In this document: piece after piece, positions 1 through 7,540 of the stretch
Layout: every line of letters starts with the position of its first letter
Numbering within the stretch: position 1 is the stretch's first letter
Origin: JAVZLQ01 sp049700035
Lineage (GTDB): Archaea; Thermoproteota; Bathyarchaeia; Bathyarchaeales; Bathycorpusculaceae
Assembly (NCBI GenBank): GCA_049700035.1
Contig: JBNAWC010000022.1
Span: 1-17,900, forward strand
Direction: 5' to 3'
Length of the DNA stretch: 17,900 bases
Translations under genes and position numbers: made by a program
Notes under the pieces: model-generated
The model's database searches: none
Told to the model about the DNA's origin: nothing
Seen by the model: the letters and a program-made list of their open reading frames with translations, nothing else

Positions 1-126
1 GTCAAGAAAATTATTACCGAAAGCGCCTATAGAAAGCTTTACAAGATGGCAAGCAGCGGGAGATTCAGCTCTGTCGCAGACTTGGAACGCTATCTGAAGG
101 CTCATGAACTTTGGAGGAAACGTTGA
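1..126 (+). CDS. rpl19e: Ribosomal protein eL19 (L19e), C-terminal end only
   Basis: Frame 1 is open from the first base and ends at TGA 124-126, giving 41 residues of a protein whose start lies upstream of the window. The visible tail has the motif YRKLYKMASSGRFSS followed by a short helix ending in HELWRKR, the usual basic C-terminal end of archaeal eL19, a large-subunit rRNA-binding protein. Its position directly before uL18 is the canonical archaeal spc-operon order (eL32-eL19-uL18-uS5), which supports the call. The stop overlaps the next start in a TGATG arrangement (1-nt overlap), suggesting coupled translation. Nothing can be said about the N-terminal part. Confidence 0.88.
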   Translation, partial: VKKIITESAYRKLYKMASSGRFSSVADLERYLKAHELWRKR

Positions 127-731
127 TGGCAAAAGGTTCAAACTACTGCGTTCCATTCCGCCGCAGAAGAGAAGGAAAGACAGATTATAGAAAGAGGAAA
201 GCTCTAATAATTTCTGGTAAGCCACGCCTCGTGGTTCGCACATCCCTAAAAAATGTAACTGCACAAATTGTTGTGGCTGAACCAGAAGGGGACAAAGTTT
301 TAGTTTCAGCGCATAGCAGAGAACTGGAAGATTTTGGATGGAAAGCTCCAAGAGGAAACATCCCAGCAGCCTACTTAACTGGTCTACTCTGCGGGTTAAA
401 GGCGAAATCAAAAGGTGTGGAGGAAGCAATTTTAGATATAGGATTGCACTCACCCTCAAAGGGTGCGAGGGTTTTTGCCGCTCTCAAGGGAGTTTTAGAC
501 GCGAAGGTTGAAGTTCCACACCGTGAAGAAAAAATGCCAGATGACAAAAGAATAAGCGGCGAACACATTGCAGAGTATGCGAAAATCTTAGCTTCAAGTA
601 TGGAAAATTACCAGTCAAGATTCTCACAGTATTTGAAGAATGAAGTTCAACCCGAAAACATTGCAAAACATTTTGCCCAAGTTAAGGCAAGCATATTAGC
701 CGCTTTTAAAGGCGGAGGCAAAAAGAAATGA
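126..731 (+). CDS. rpl18: 50S ribosomal protein uL18 (L18)
   Basis: The 201-residue protein binds 5S rRNA in the large subunit central protuberance. Its N-terminus (VPFRRRREGKTDYRKR, then SGKPRLVVRTSLKN) is the signature of archaeal/eukaryotic uL18, and the length matches the archaeal form with its C-terminal extension. The ATG at 126 is chosen over the in-frame TTG at 111 because the family begins with M-A-x-G just before the VPFRRRR block. In addition, GGAGG at 113-117 lies at Shine-Dalgarno distance from 126 and would fall inside the gene if TTG were used. The ATG overlaps the eL19 stop by 1 nt, and the gene's own stop (729-731) overlaps uS5. Confidence 0.95.
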   Translation: MAKGSNYCVPFRRRREGKTDYRKRKALIISGKPRLVVRTSLKNVTAQIVVAEPEGDKVLVSAHSRELEDFGWKAPRGNIPAAYLTGLLCGLKAKSKGVEEAILDIGLHSPSKGARVFAALKGVLDAKVEVPHREEKMPDDKRISGEHIAEYAKILASSMENYQSRFSQYLKNEVQPENIAKHFAQVKASILAAFKGGGKKK

Positions 732-1378
732 TGACTAGAAACGAGGAAAGAGGTAAATATGAAGCCCTAGAACAGTGGGTTCCCAAAACCCGCCTCGGAA
801 AAATGATTCAAGAGGGAAGAATAACTTCTATCGAAGAGGTTTTTGCAGGCGGTTATCAAATACGAGAACCACAAATAGTTGATGTCCTCCTACCAGAGTT
901 GGAGGAAGAAGTCATAAACATAAACCTTGTTCAAAAACAGACAGACGCTGGCGAAAAATCAAGGTTTAAAGCCATCGTCGCCGTCGGAAACAGAGACGGT
1001 TACATAGGCTTAGGAGCTGGAAAAGCAAGTCAAGTGCGAACTGCCATCGAAAAAGCAGCTGCTGAAGCCCGCCTAAACATAACTCCCGTAAGGAGAGGTT
1101 GCGGAAGCTGGGAATGCGGTTGCGGAAAGCCCCATTCAGTTCCGTTCCAAGTTGACGGAAAATGCGGTGGTGTAAAAGTGGTAATTATTCCAGGTCCAAG
1201 GGGTTTGGGTCTCGTTGCAAGCGAAGTTTCAAAGGTAATTTTGGGTTTAGCGGGAATAAAGGATTGTTGGACCAGAAGTTATGGTTCAACGCGGACTGTT
1301 CCTTCATTTGCCTACGCCGTTTTTGACGCTTTAAAGAGAACTTACAGTCTGATAACGCCGATGGATTGGGTGAAGTAA
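728..1378 (+). CDS. rps5: 30S ribosomal protein uS5 (S5)
   Basis: A 216-residue archaeal-type uS5, which sits at the mRNA entry channel of the small subunit and contributes to decoding fidelity. The N-terminal WVPKTRLGKMIQEG block, the S5 double-stranded-RNA-binding fold (about residues 65-120) and the archaeal-specific cysteine cluster RRGCGSWECGCGKPHS (Cys125, Cys130, Cys132) are all visible, followed by the C-terminal S5 domain (GPRGLGLVAS). The start at 728 gives an ATGA overlap with the uL18 stop. A second ATG follows immediately at 731, so the true initiator could be either. The gene ends directly against the GTG of uL30. Confidence 0.96.
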   Translation: MMTRNEERGKYEALEQWVPKTRLGKMIQEGRITSIEEVFAGGYQIREPQIVDVLLPELEEEVININLVQKQTDAGEKSRFKAIVAVGNRDGYIGLGAGKASQVRTAIEKAAAEARLNITPVRRGCGSWECGCGKPHSVPFQVDGKCGGVKVVIIPGPRGLGLVASEVSKVILGLAGIKDCWTRSYGSTRTVPSFAYAVFDALKRTYSLITPMDWVK

Positions 1379-1867
1379 GTGACTGAAAAAGCAGAAGAAC
1401 GCAAATGCATAATCGCGGTTCGGGTGCGCGGAACAATCAGCGCCCCACTTGAAGTGCGAGAAACATTGAAAATGCTACGTTTAACAAGAAATAACTATGC
1501 CGTATTAATTGACAATCGTCCCTCGTTTTTAGGCATGCTAAAAACAGCGCAGAACTTCATAACATGGGGAGAAGCCTCAAAAGAAACAGTGACAGCGCTA
1601 ATAGAAAAACGTGGAAAACTTGTCGGCGGTAAGAAGTTTACTGAAGAGTACGCGCAGAAGCTAGGCTATAAATCGCTTGAAGAGCTTGCGGAAGCCATCT
1701 TAAACTGCAAAGTTGAATATTGGAAACTGCCAAGAATCCAGCCAGTTTTTAAACTTCATCCGCCCAAAAAGGGTTTCAAGGGAAAAATAAAGAAAGGCTA
1801 CAGTGTCGGCGGCGAGCTTGGATATCGCGGAGAAAAAATCAACGAGTTAATAAAGCGGATGATATAG
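1379..1867 (+). CDS. rpl30: 50S ribosomal protein uL30 (L30)
   Basis: A 162-residue protein with the archaeal uL30 pattern: a short N-terminal IAVRVRGTISAP strand, then LKMLRLTRNNYAVLIDN, and a long C-terminal region with PRIQPVFKLHPPKKGF. It is a large-subunit rRNA-binding protein. GTG at 1379 is the start because it directly abuts the uS5 stop (1376-1378) and places the conserved IAVRVRG block near the N-terminus as in relatives. After its stop the operon is interrupted by 80 nt before the next gene, the only sizeable gap before secY. Confidence 0.94.
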   Translation: MTEKAEERKCIIAVRVRGTISAPLEVRETLKMLRLTRNNYAVLIDNRPSFLGMLKTAQNFITWGEASKETVTALIEKRGKLVGGKKFTEEYAQKLGYKSLEELAEAILNCKVEYWKLPRIQPVFKLHPPKKGFKGKIKKGYSVGGELGYRGEKINELIKRMI

Positions 1868-1900
1868 CCATATTCAGTTTACATCTCCTTTTGCGATACG

Positions 1901-1909
1901 TTTTATAGT
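1901..1909 (+). promoter_or_regulatory. Possible archaeal TATA box before the Hsp20-like gene
   Basis: TTTTATAGT lies 39-47 nt upstream of the TTG at 1948, in the only long gap inside the ribosomal cluster. A transcription start about 25 nt downstream (near 1930) would give a leader of roughly 18 nt containing the AGAGGAG ribosome-binding site at 1935-1941. This is pattern matching only. It suggests an internal promoter that could uncouple the chaperone-like gene, uL15 and secY from the upstream genes. Confidence 0.35.
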
Positions 1910-1947
1910 AACTTCTGGAATGCCATTGTATCTTAGAGGAGAAAACG

Positions 1948-2412
1948 TTGAGCGCGAAGTGGCGGAGAAGCAGGAAAAATTCGAAGTGGCTAAAAGCCTT
2001 TAAAGAAGACAAGGATTTCATCAACATCAAAAAACACATAAACGTAAGGAAGATTAAAACTCGAAAGAACCCCTACGCCTATAAAATCTCAATAAACTTG
2101 CATAAAACGAAAAAATGGAGAGAGCCGAAGCCCTTGATTGACGTTTTTGAAGAGGAAAATGAAATAACAGTTGTGGCGGGTCTTGCTGGTTTCCCTAGGG
2201 AAAGCCTAAAAGTAACTGTGAAGGAACAGCAGTTGATCATTTCTGCAGAAGCCTTTGATAGGCGTTATCATAAAAGTTTAAATCTTCCTTCGCAAGTGAT
2301 TCCAAACACTTTGCGCACAACATACAAGAACGGTGTGCTTGAGATACGCTTAAAGAAGGCTGTCGAAAAGAAGGTAATAGACAAAATAGCTGGTTTAGAA
2401 AATGCCACATAA
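1948..2412 (+). CDS. Hsp20/alpha-crystallin-domain protein with basic N-terminal tail
   Basis: A 154-residue protein. Residues about 62-137 fit an alpha-crystallin domain: PLIDVFEEENEITVVAGLAG, then PRESLKVTVKEQQLIISAEA, and the diagnostic GVLEIRLKK strand. Small heat-shock proteins with this fold hold unfolding clients. Residues 1-60 are unusual, very rich in Lys/Arg and aromatics (KWRRSRKNSKW), resembling a ribosomal-protein tail more than a typical sHSP N-terminus. A C-terminal I-x-I oligomerisation motif is not evident. TTG at 1948 is supported by AGAGGAG at 1935-1941. The gene overlaps uL15 by 11 nt, so translation is probably coupled. A role near the ribosome or nascent chains is my inference from location and charge. 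The fold assignment is fairly secure, the function is not. Confidence 0.8.
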   Translation: MSAKWRRSRKNSKWLKAFKEDKDFINIKKHINVRKIKTRKNPYAYKISINLHKTKKWREPKPLIDVFEEENEITVVAGLAGFPRESLKVTVKEQQLIISAEAFDRRYHKSLNLPSQVIPNTLRTTYKNGVLEIRLKKAVEKKVIDKIAGLENAT

Positions 2413-2842
2413 GCTTAGGAAAATCAGAAAGAAACGTGGTTCAAGAACATGTGGCTACGGCAGAGTAGGACAGCATAGAAAAACTGGCTCTAAAGGATAC
2501 CGCAAAGCTGGAAGACACAAGCACGGATGGAGCTACGTCATAAAATACGAGCCAGAATATTTCGGTAAGAAAGGCTTTACCTCGCCTAAAAGCCTCAGAA
2601 CAGAGGAAAAAGTCATAAACGTTGGAGAACTCGACGAGATAGCTGAAAAAATAGCGCAAACAAAAACCGAAGAAAAAATATTCATAGACTTAAAGAGTCT
2701 GGGATACACCAAACTTTTAGGATCTGGCAAGGTTACAAAACCACTTAAAGTGAAAATTGCGGCTTGCTCAAGCTCTGCAGCTGAAAAAATAAAAGAGGCT
2801 GGCGGAGAAATTATAGCCGCAAGTGAAGAACAAGCAGAATAG
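2402..2842 (+). CDS. rpl15: 50S ribosomal protein uL15 (L15)
   Basis: A 146-residue archaeal uL15. The basic, glycine-rich N-terminus (KKRGSRTCGYGRVGQHRK, then GSKGYRKAGRHKHGW) threads into 23S rRNA, and the C-terminal half carries the globular L15 domain (INVGELDEIAEK, LLGSGKVTKPLKVKIAACSSSAAEKI). The length is normal for archaea. ATG at 2402 lies inside the end of the upstream Hsp20-like gene (11-nt overlap, different frame). It ends 11 nt before secY, as in most prokaryotic spc operons. Confidence 0.95.
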   Translation: MPHKLRKIRKKRGSRTCGYGRVGQHRKTGSKGYRKAGRHKHGWSYVIKYEPEYFGKKGFTSPKSLRTEEKVINVGELDEIAEKIAQTKTEEKIFIDLKSLGYTKLLGSGKVTKPLKVKIAACSSSAAEKIKEAGGEIIAASEEQAE

Positions 2843-2853
2843 GGCTGTTAAAA

Positions 2854-4287
2854 ATGGCTGGAAGATTCCTAAACGCGTTTAAGCCAATTGCAAGAATTGT
2901 ACCAGAAGTTAAAGCTCCAGAAAGGAGAGTACGCTTCAACGAAAAAATCTTTTGGACGGCACTCGCAGCAATAATATACCTAATAATGGCTGAAGTCCCA
3001 CTTTTCGGCATTGAAAGAACAGCTTTAGGAGAACTCGCCGCTTTAAGAATAATTTTCGCATCAAACCGCGGCACACTCGCAGAACTTGGTATAGGTCCAA
3101 TCGTCACTGGCGGACTAATACTACAGCTCTTAATAGGCTCAGCAATGATAGAATGCGACATGTCAAAACCAGAGGACAGGCAACTGTTCACAATCGCGAG
3201 TAAAGTGTTCGCGATAGTATTAACTGGCGTCCAAGCATTAGCCTACATAATCGGAGGAATGTATGGAACATTACAACCTTCAATGGCGGTAATAGTCTTT
3301 CTGCAACTTTTAGCAGCTGGAATAATAATCCTACTCCTAGACGAGCTCGTACAGAAGGGCTGGGGCTTCGGCAGCGGTATAAGCCTATTCATATTAGCAG
3401 GCGTTGCGCAACGCATATTTTGGGACTGCTTCGCTGTGACAGCGCCAGTAGACGAGTTTGGAAGTAGCGGCTTCTTTGTGGCTTTATTCCAAACTTTATC
3501 GAGTGGAAGAGAAATATCAGGACTTTTAGTCAGGGGACAACATCCTTCAATGTTAGGCTTTATAGCCACAATCGCCGCCTTTCTAATTATTATTTATGCT
3601 GAGGGAGTTAGAGTTGAATTGCCACTTTCCTACGCAGGTTATAAGGGATTCCGCAGCCGCTACCCAATAAAACTATTGTACGTGTCAAACCTTCCAGTGA
3701 TATTTGCATCGGCTCTATTCGCAAATATATATTTCTTCTCGCAGCTTTTCTGGAGCTTTTACAACAGAAACAATGAGATATTCTGGTTTAACCTATTAGG
3801 CCAATTTTCGCCAGTATACAACACAGAAGGCACACTAACTGGCTATAGACCTTCAGGCGGTTTAGTGTATTATGTAACTTCGCCTGGAAATTTTGCCGCA
3901 GCCATGGAAGACCCTATAAGGACGATTGGTTACATAGCAATTTTGGTGGCTTTCTGCGCATTTTTCTCGCTTATATGGCTTGAAGTTGGCGGACTCGGTC
4001 CATCCACCGTGGCTAAGCAGCTTGTTGACGCAGGCATGCAAATTCCAGGTTATAGGCGTTCTGAAAAGGCAGTGGAGCCAATCCTGAAACGTTACATTCC
4101 AGCAGTCACTGTTCTAGGCGGAATAATCGTTGGGCTTATTGCTGGAGTTTCAGACATCTTCGGCGTTTTCGGTTCTGGAATAGGCATACTGCTTTCCGTT
4201 GGCATAATCTACCAGTATTATGAGATTTTAACGCGTGAAAGAGTCTCGGAAATGTACCCAGCGTTTAGAAGAATATTCGGCGAATAA
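2854..4287 (+). CDS. secY: Protein translocase subunit SecY (Sec61 alpha)
   Basis: A 477-residue polytopic membrane protein forming the protein-conducting channel of the SecYE(beta) translocon. The N-terminal amphipathic helix, the plug/TM2 region (ELGIGPIVTGGLILQLLIGS) and the TM5 signature (QKGWGFGSGISLFI) are typical of archaeal SecY. About ten transmembrane helices can be traced, with cytosolic loops rich in Arg/Lys (GYKGFRSRYPIKLLYVSNLPVI) for ribosome docking. A longer external loop with aromatics and glycines lies between the seventh and eighth helices, making it somewhat larger than methanogen SecY. Start ATG 2854 is 11 nt after the uL15 stop. The adenylate kinase gene that often follows secY in archaea is absent. 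Confidence 0.97.
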   Translation: MAGRFLNAFKPIARIVPEVKAPERRVRFNEKIFWTALAAIIYLIMAEVPLFGIERTALGELAALRIIFASNRGTLAELGIGPIVTGGLILQLLIGSAMIECDMSKPEDRQLFTIASKVFAIVLTGVQALAYIIGGMYGTLQPSMAVIVFLQLLAAGIIILLLDELVQKGWGFGSGISLFILAGVAQRIFWDCFAVTAPVDEFGSSGFFVALFQTLSSGREISGLLVRGQHPSMLGFIATIAAFLIIIYAEGVRVELPLSYAGYKGFRSRYPIKLLYVSNLPVIFASALFANIYFFSQLFWSFYNRNNEIFWFNLLGQFSPVYNTEGTLTGYRPSGGLVYYVTSPGNFAAAMEDPIRTIGYIAILVAFCAFFSLIWLEVGGLGPSTVAKQLVDAGMQIPGYRRSEKAVEPILKRYIPAVTVLGGIIVGLIAGVSDIFGVFGSGIGILLSVGIIYQYYEILTRERVSEMYPAFRRIFGE

Positions 4288-4375
4288 ACTCCTTTTACAC
4301 TTTTAACTTTCACAGCGTACAAGCAATAATAGTTATTAAGCTGAAGGTAAAACAAAAAGAAAAGGATGCTACAAA
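4288..4375. other. 88-nt intergenic gap between secY and the EMC3-like gene (expected adk site)
   Basis: The gap begins with three pyrimidine runs (TTTT at 4293, TTTT at 4301, TTT at 4308), which could act as weak archaeal oligo-T termination signals. It ends with an AAAGGA ribosome-binding site at about 4361-4366 before ATG 4376. Many archaeal genomes carry adenylate kinase here. I see no open frame or remnant of one. A short AATAA-TAG-TTATT inverted repeat is too small to interpret. Confidence 0.4.
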
Positions 4376-4831
4376 ATGTCAGAGGCAATAATTCCACAAG
4401 CAACACTCATTGTAATGCTAATATGCATGGCAATCTCATTTACAAGCTCGTCTATCAATCGACTCTTGATAAGTCATTTTGTCGGCTGGGAACAGTATAG
4501 GCGAATGCAGAAGGAAATTGCAGAATACCGCTCCCAAACATCCATTGCAATACGCACAAAAGACAAGAAACTCCTCGAAAAACTGAAAAAGAAAGAACCC
4601 CAAATCATGAGTATGCAAGCAAAAATGGCTAAACCCCAAATGATTTTATTTGGAATTTCCTTCAGTTACATCTTCATCTGGTGGTTTGTACTAATACCAC
4701 TATATGGAATGGAAACCGTGGCTTATATTCCAGGCATCATGCCGATTTCCGTAGTTTGGTGGTACTTCATATGCTCATTTTTCTTCGGCACAATTTTTAA
4801 CAGATTGTTAGGCATTATGCCAATAGAATAA
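4376..4831 (+). CDS. DUF106 membrane protein, archaeal EMC3/TMCO1/YidC-like insertase
   Basis: A 151-residue protein with the DUF106 layout: TM1 at about 9-31, a charged coiled-coil hairpin at about 40-85 (YRRMQKEIAEYRSQ, LLEKLKKKEPQIM), then two TM segments at about 88-110 and 122-145. Structural work on the family relates DUF106 proteins to YidC/Oxa1 and eukaryotic EMC3 and TMCO1, which insert membrane proteins next to the ribosome. The cytosolic coiled coil is the family's ribosome-contacting element. Its place right after secY in a ribosomal operon is the standard archaeal context and fits co-translational membrane insertion. An AAAGGA ribosome-binding site precedes ATG 4376. Confidence 0.92.
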   Translation: MSEAIIPQATLIVMLICMAISFTSSSINRLLISHFVGWEQYRRMQKEIAEYRSQTSIAIRTKDKKLLEKLKKKEPQIMSMQAKMAKPQMILFGISFSYIFIWWFVLIPLYGMETVAYIPGIMPISVVWWYFICSFFFGTIFNRLLGIMPIE

Positions 4832-4849
4832 AGGGAGGATAGCAACAGA

Positions 4850-5119
4850 ATGCCTCAGCCTCATCTCCGAACTAGAAGCGAAAAACGCCTAAGAGTAGCA
4901 TTGCCAGGAGGCAGAAGCAAGATGCATTACAAGAAGGAGTTAACAGCAGCGCCGACATGTGCATTATGCAAAAAACCATTGGCTGGAATCCCGCAATTAA
5001 CAACAGCTAAAATACGCAAACTCAATAGAAGCAAAAGGAGAATTTGGCGGCTACATGGCGGAAAAATTTGCCACAACTGCTTAAAAAATGCTTTAAAACA
5101 AGCGGCAAGGATAACTTAG
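4850..5119 (+). CDS. rpl34e: 50S ribosomal protein eL34 (L34e)
   Basis: An 89-residue basic protein starting MPQPHLRTRSEKRL, with a CALC pair (Cys37/Cys40) and a CHNC pair (Cys75/Cys78) that together form the zinc-ribbon seen in archaeal eL34. The KIRKLNRSKRR segment lies between them. It is a large-subunit protein shared by archaea and eukaryotes but not bacteria. A strong ribosome-binding site (GGGAGG, about 4833-4838) precedes ATG 4850, 18 nt after the EMC3-like gene. The EMC3-like-eL34-cmk order matches the archaeal consensus. Confidence 0.94.
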   Translation: MPQPHLRTRSEKRLRVALPGGRSKMHYKKELTAAPTCALCKKPLAGIPQLTTAKIRKLNRSKRRIWRLHGGKICHNCLKNALKQAARIT

Positions 5120-5141
5120 GCAACTCTGAGGAGCCAAACGA

Positions 5142-5753
5142 ATGAAAAATACTAGAAAAGCGAAAAATGAGGAAAAAATAATTATCTGCGTTTGCGGACT
5201 GGCTGGAAGCGGAAAAAGCACGCTTGCAAAAAAACTAGCCGAAAAATACGGTTTAACGTACTATTCAGGCGGAGACGCGTTAAAAGCCCTAGCCATGGAA
5301 GAGGGCTACAAACCATTTGAGCGCGGATGGTGGGAAAGCCCAGAAGGAATGCGCTTCCTAGAAAGACGGGGAAAAGACCCGAAATTCGACAAGATGGTTG
5401 ACGCGAAGCTTTTGGAACTTGCGGAGAAAGGAAACGTAGTCCTAGATAGTTGGACAATGCCGTGGCTTCTCGAAAAGGGATTCAAAATATGGCTTGAAGC
5501 CTCACCGAGGAAAAGAGCTGAAAGAATAGCGAAAAGAGACGGAATAAGCGTCGAAGAAGCCCTTAGGGCTTTAGAGAAGAAGGAGAAGCAAACAAAGGAA
5601 ATATACAAGAGCTTGTATGGCTTTAGCCTCGGAGAAGACTTCGCGCCATTCCACCTAATTTTAGACACAGAAAATCTGGAGGCTGAGGAAGTTTTTCAAG
5701 CTCTCTGCAGCGTAATAGATAACATGGTTTTACATAGGAAAAGAAAAGCATAA
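5142..5753 (+). CDS. cmk: Cytidylate kinase, archaeal type
   Basis: A 203-residue P-loop nucleoside monophosphate kinase that phosphorylates CMP/dCMP with ATP. The Walker A motif GLAGSGKST is at residues 19-27 and is followed by KKLAEKYGLTYYSGGDALK, typical of archaeal Cmk. WESPEGMRFLERRGKDPKFDK and VVLDSWTMPW resemble the NMP-binding part, and an Arg-rich LID (SPRKRAERIAKRDG) follows. Context (after eL34) is the classical archaeal cmk position. Because adk is missing from this operon, adenylate kinase activity must be encoded elsewhere. I see no reason to assign it here. A GAGGAG ribosome-binding site at about 5128-5133 supports the start. eL14 and the pseudouridine synthase Cbf5, which often follow cmk, are not present. 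Confidence 0.92.
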   Translation: MKNTRKAKNEEKIIICVCGLAGSGKSTLAKKLAEKYGLTYYSGGDALKALAMEEGYKPFERGWWESPEGMRFLERRGKDPKFDKMVDAKLLELAEKGNVVLDSWTMPWLLEKGFKIWLEASPRKRAERIAKRDGISVEEALRALEKKEKQTKEIYKSLYGFSLGEDFAPFHLILDTENLEAEEVFQALCSVIDNMVLHRKRKA

Positions 5754-5783
5754 CAGTGTCTAATCACTTTTACGTTGAATTGC

Positions 5784-5842
5784 GCAAATTTTAAAAACTT
5801 CTAGAATAATTTTCTAGTTTTGTTTTCTAGAATTAAATTCTA
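5784..5842 (+). promoter_or_regulatory. Putative promoter overlapped by a 13-nt periodic TTCTA(G) repeat
   Basis: A BRE/TATA-like stretch (GCAAATTTTAAAA, about 5784-5796) is followed by four repeats starting at 5799, 5812, 5825 and 5838, exactly 13 nt apart: TTCTAGAATAATT, TTCTAGTTTTGTT, TTCTAGAATTAAA, TTCTAAAAATACG. Copies 1 and 3 contain the full palindrome TTCTAGAA. With a transcription start expected near 5818-5822, the repeats straddle the start site, where archaeal repressors often bind. The spacing and motif are read directly. The regulatory role is inference. Confidence 0.5.
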
Positions 5843-5861
5843 AAAATACGGAAGGAAAAAT

Positions 5862-6242
5862 TTGAAAATAGACAAATGCAAGAGAGCATTAACAGTTGCG
5901 GCTTCAGTGACAGGTGTTGCTTTGTGCTTATTCTTATCGGCAATTTTCATAAACACGGAGTCAGCTGTTATGCTTGCAGTTTTTAACGCACTCTTCATTA
6001 CTCTAACATATTCTTTGGAAGGTTCTGGGACACGCAAAGCCTATCTTCTACTTTTAGGCAATGCTTGCGGCTTTTGTTGGAATTACCTTTTCTTTCTATT
6101 CTCCCGCTTTGGAACATATTATATGGGAGAGCCTTTCAAAATTTTATACGCGCTTATCAATCCATTCTTGAACGTCATGTGGACTGTTTTCTTTTGGTCA
6201 ATAAGCCTAACAGCACTGTCGAGAAAAGGTGAATTCACTTGA
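5862..6242 (+). CDS. Small four-TM membrane protein of the glycan operon
   Basis: A 126-residue protein of unrecognised family. Four hydrophobic segments (about 11-30, 33-51, 60-80 and 95-119) leave only short loops, with basic N-terminal (KIDKCKR) and C-terminal (RKGEF) ends. TTG at 5862 is chosen because GGAAGG lies just upstream (about 5850-5855). Its stop overlaps the start of the glycosyltransferase gene by 4 nt, so the two are almost certainly co-translated. It may be a membrane partner or exporter accessory of that synthase, which is inference from the overlap. Homology to a known small-membrane-protein family could not be judged by eye. Confidence 0.7.
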   Translation: MKIDKCKRALTVAASVTGVALCLFLSAIFINTESAVMLAVFNALFITLTYSLEGSGTRKAYLLLLGNACGFCWNYLFFLFSRFGTYYMGEPFKILYALINPFLNVMWTVFFWSISLTALSRKGEFT

Positions 6243-7540
6243 TTATTGAAATTTTAGAAGCGCTATTCGTGGTATCAGCACTTTTAATGGCAGCCTATCT
6301 CGTAAGACATTACATTTTTACGTTAAACGTTTTAATAAATGATGGTGAGCGCCGAAAACTCGCCAAAAATAACGGGATATATTATCCCAAAGTTTCGATA
6401 CTGATTCCAGCACACAACGAAGAAAACGTCATCGGAAGAATACTTCAGAGGATGACGGAGCTAACTTATCCAAAGGATAAAATGGAAGTGATAGTTATCA
6501 ATGACGCATCAACAGACAAAACCAGTGTAATAGCGAATCAATATGCATCAGCGTACAACTACATAAGAGTTATACATAGAAGCGAAAAAGAGGGGGGCAG
6601 AGGAAAAGCTTCGGCATTAAACGCTGGATTTAAATGGTCAAGTGGCGAATTCATCTTTTGCTTCGACGCAGACTATTATCCACAACGCGACATAATTGAG
6701 AAACTTGTAAAGGAATTTGCGGACCCAAAGGTTGGGATAGTGCAAGGAAGAATCACGGTTCTAAATGAACCACAAAACGTTGTAACAAGATTGGTTGCGT
6801 TGGAAAGAATAGGCGGATATAGAATCGACCAAGAGGCAAGAGACAATTTGGGACTTATCCCGCAGTTCGGGGGAACCGTCGGAGGGATAAGACGCAACTT
6901 GCTAGAACTTTTAGGCGGTTGGGATGAAAGCATGCTCGCAGAAGACACGGACTTAACTTTTCGCACTTATCTTGAAGGCTATAAAGTGCGTTATATGAAT
7001 GAAGCAGAATGTTATGAAGAGGCTGTTGAAAGTTGGCGAGCCTACTGGAGGCAACGATACAGATGGGCGAAGGGACATATGCAATGCGCCTTCAAACACA
7101 CACTAAGTGTTTTAAAAAGTAAAAATTTGAATTTAAAAGAAAAAATCGACGGTTTCCTCCTTCTGAACGTTTATTTTATGCCCATCATAGTTTTATTCTC
7201 ACTAATCATAGGAACTGTACTGTTCATTCTTAAGCCACAACAAACCACATTCGTATTTTGGCCGACAATTCCCATTTCAATTTACAGTTTTGTAGGAAAC
7301 TTTGCCCCGTTCTTCGAGGTTGGGATAGGAACATACCTTGATGGGAGAACAAGAGCACAATGGCTTCTTCCACTTTTGGTTTTTGCCTTCATTTATAACA
7401 TACCTATATGCGCAAAGGCGCTTGCGGATTTGTTTATCGCAAAGTTATCCAAGAAAAGTCGAAACAGTTGGACAAAAACATTTCACTCTGGTAATGGAAA
7501 CAGTTATATTTTGAATTGTAGCATACCATCAAAAAGATGA
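6239..7540 (+). CDS. Processive family 2 glycosyltransferase, membrane-embedded (PgaC/BcsA/hyaluronan-synthase-like)
   Basis: A 433-residue integral membrane glycosyltransferase. One TM helix (about 5-25) precedes a GT-A domain with SILIPAHNEE (53-62), VINDASTD (D89), GGRGKASALNAG, the metal-binding DAD (143-145), GGTVGG, the catalytic-base motif EDTD (235-238) and the processive-synthase motif QRYRW (272-276). Three to four C-terminal TM helices (about 306-332, 340-360, 375-398) form the translocation part, followed by a WTKTF tail as in PgaC-like enzymes. These features are known from synthases that polymerise and extrude polysaccharide such as poly-GlcNAc, cellulose or hyaluronan. The sugar cannot be told here. 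The TTG start overlaps the upstream stop by 4 nt, and its own stop overlaps the next ATG by 4 nt. Confidence 0.9.
   Translation: MIIEILEALFVVSALLMAAYLVRHYIFTLNVLINDGERRKLAKNNGIYYPKVSILIPAHNEENVIGRILQRMTELTYPKDKMEVIVINDASTDKTSVIANQYASAYNYIRVIHRSEKEGGRGKASALNAGFKWSSGEFIFCFDADYYPQRDIIEKLVKEFADPKVGIVQGRITVLNEPQNVVTRLVALERIGGYRIDQEARDNLGLIPQFGGTVGGIRRNLLELLGGWDESMLAEDTDLTFRTYLEGYKVRYMNEAECYEEAVESWRAYWRQRYRWAKGHMQCAFKHTLSVLKSKNLNLKEKIDGFLLLNVYFMPIIVLFSLIIGTVLFILKPQQTTFVFWPTIPISIYSFVGNFAPFFEVGIGTYLDGRTRAQWLLPLLVFAFIYNIPICAKALADLFIAKLSKKSRNSWTKTFHSGNGNSYILNCSIPSKR

Noticed and set aside
2811..3191. Minus-strand open frame opposite secY
   Set aside because: It is antisense to the well-conserved SecY N-terminal half, so it is treated as a shadow.
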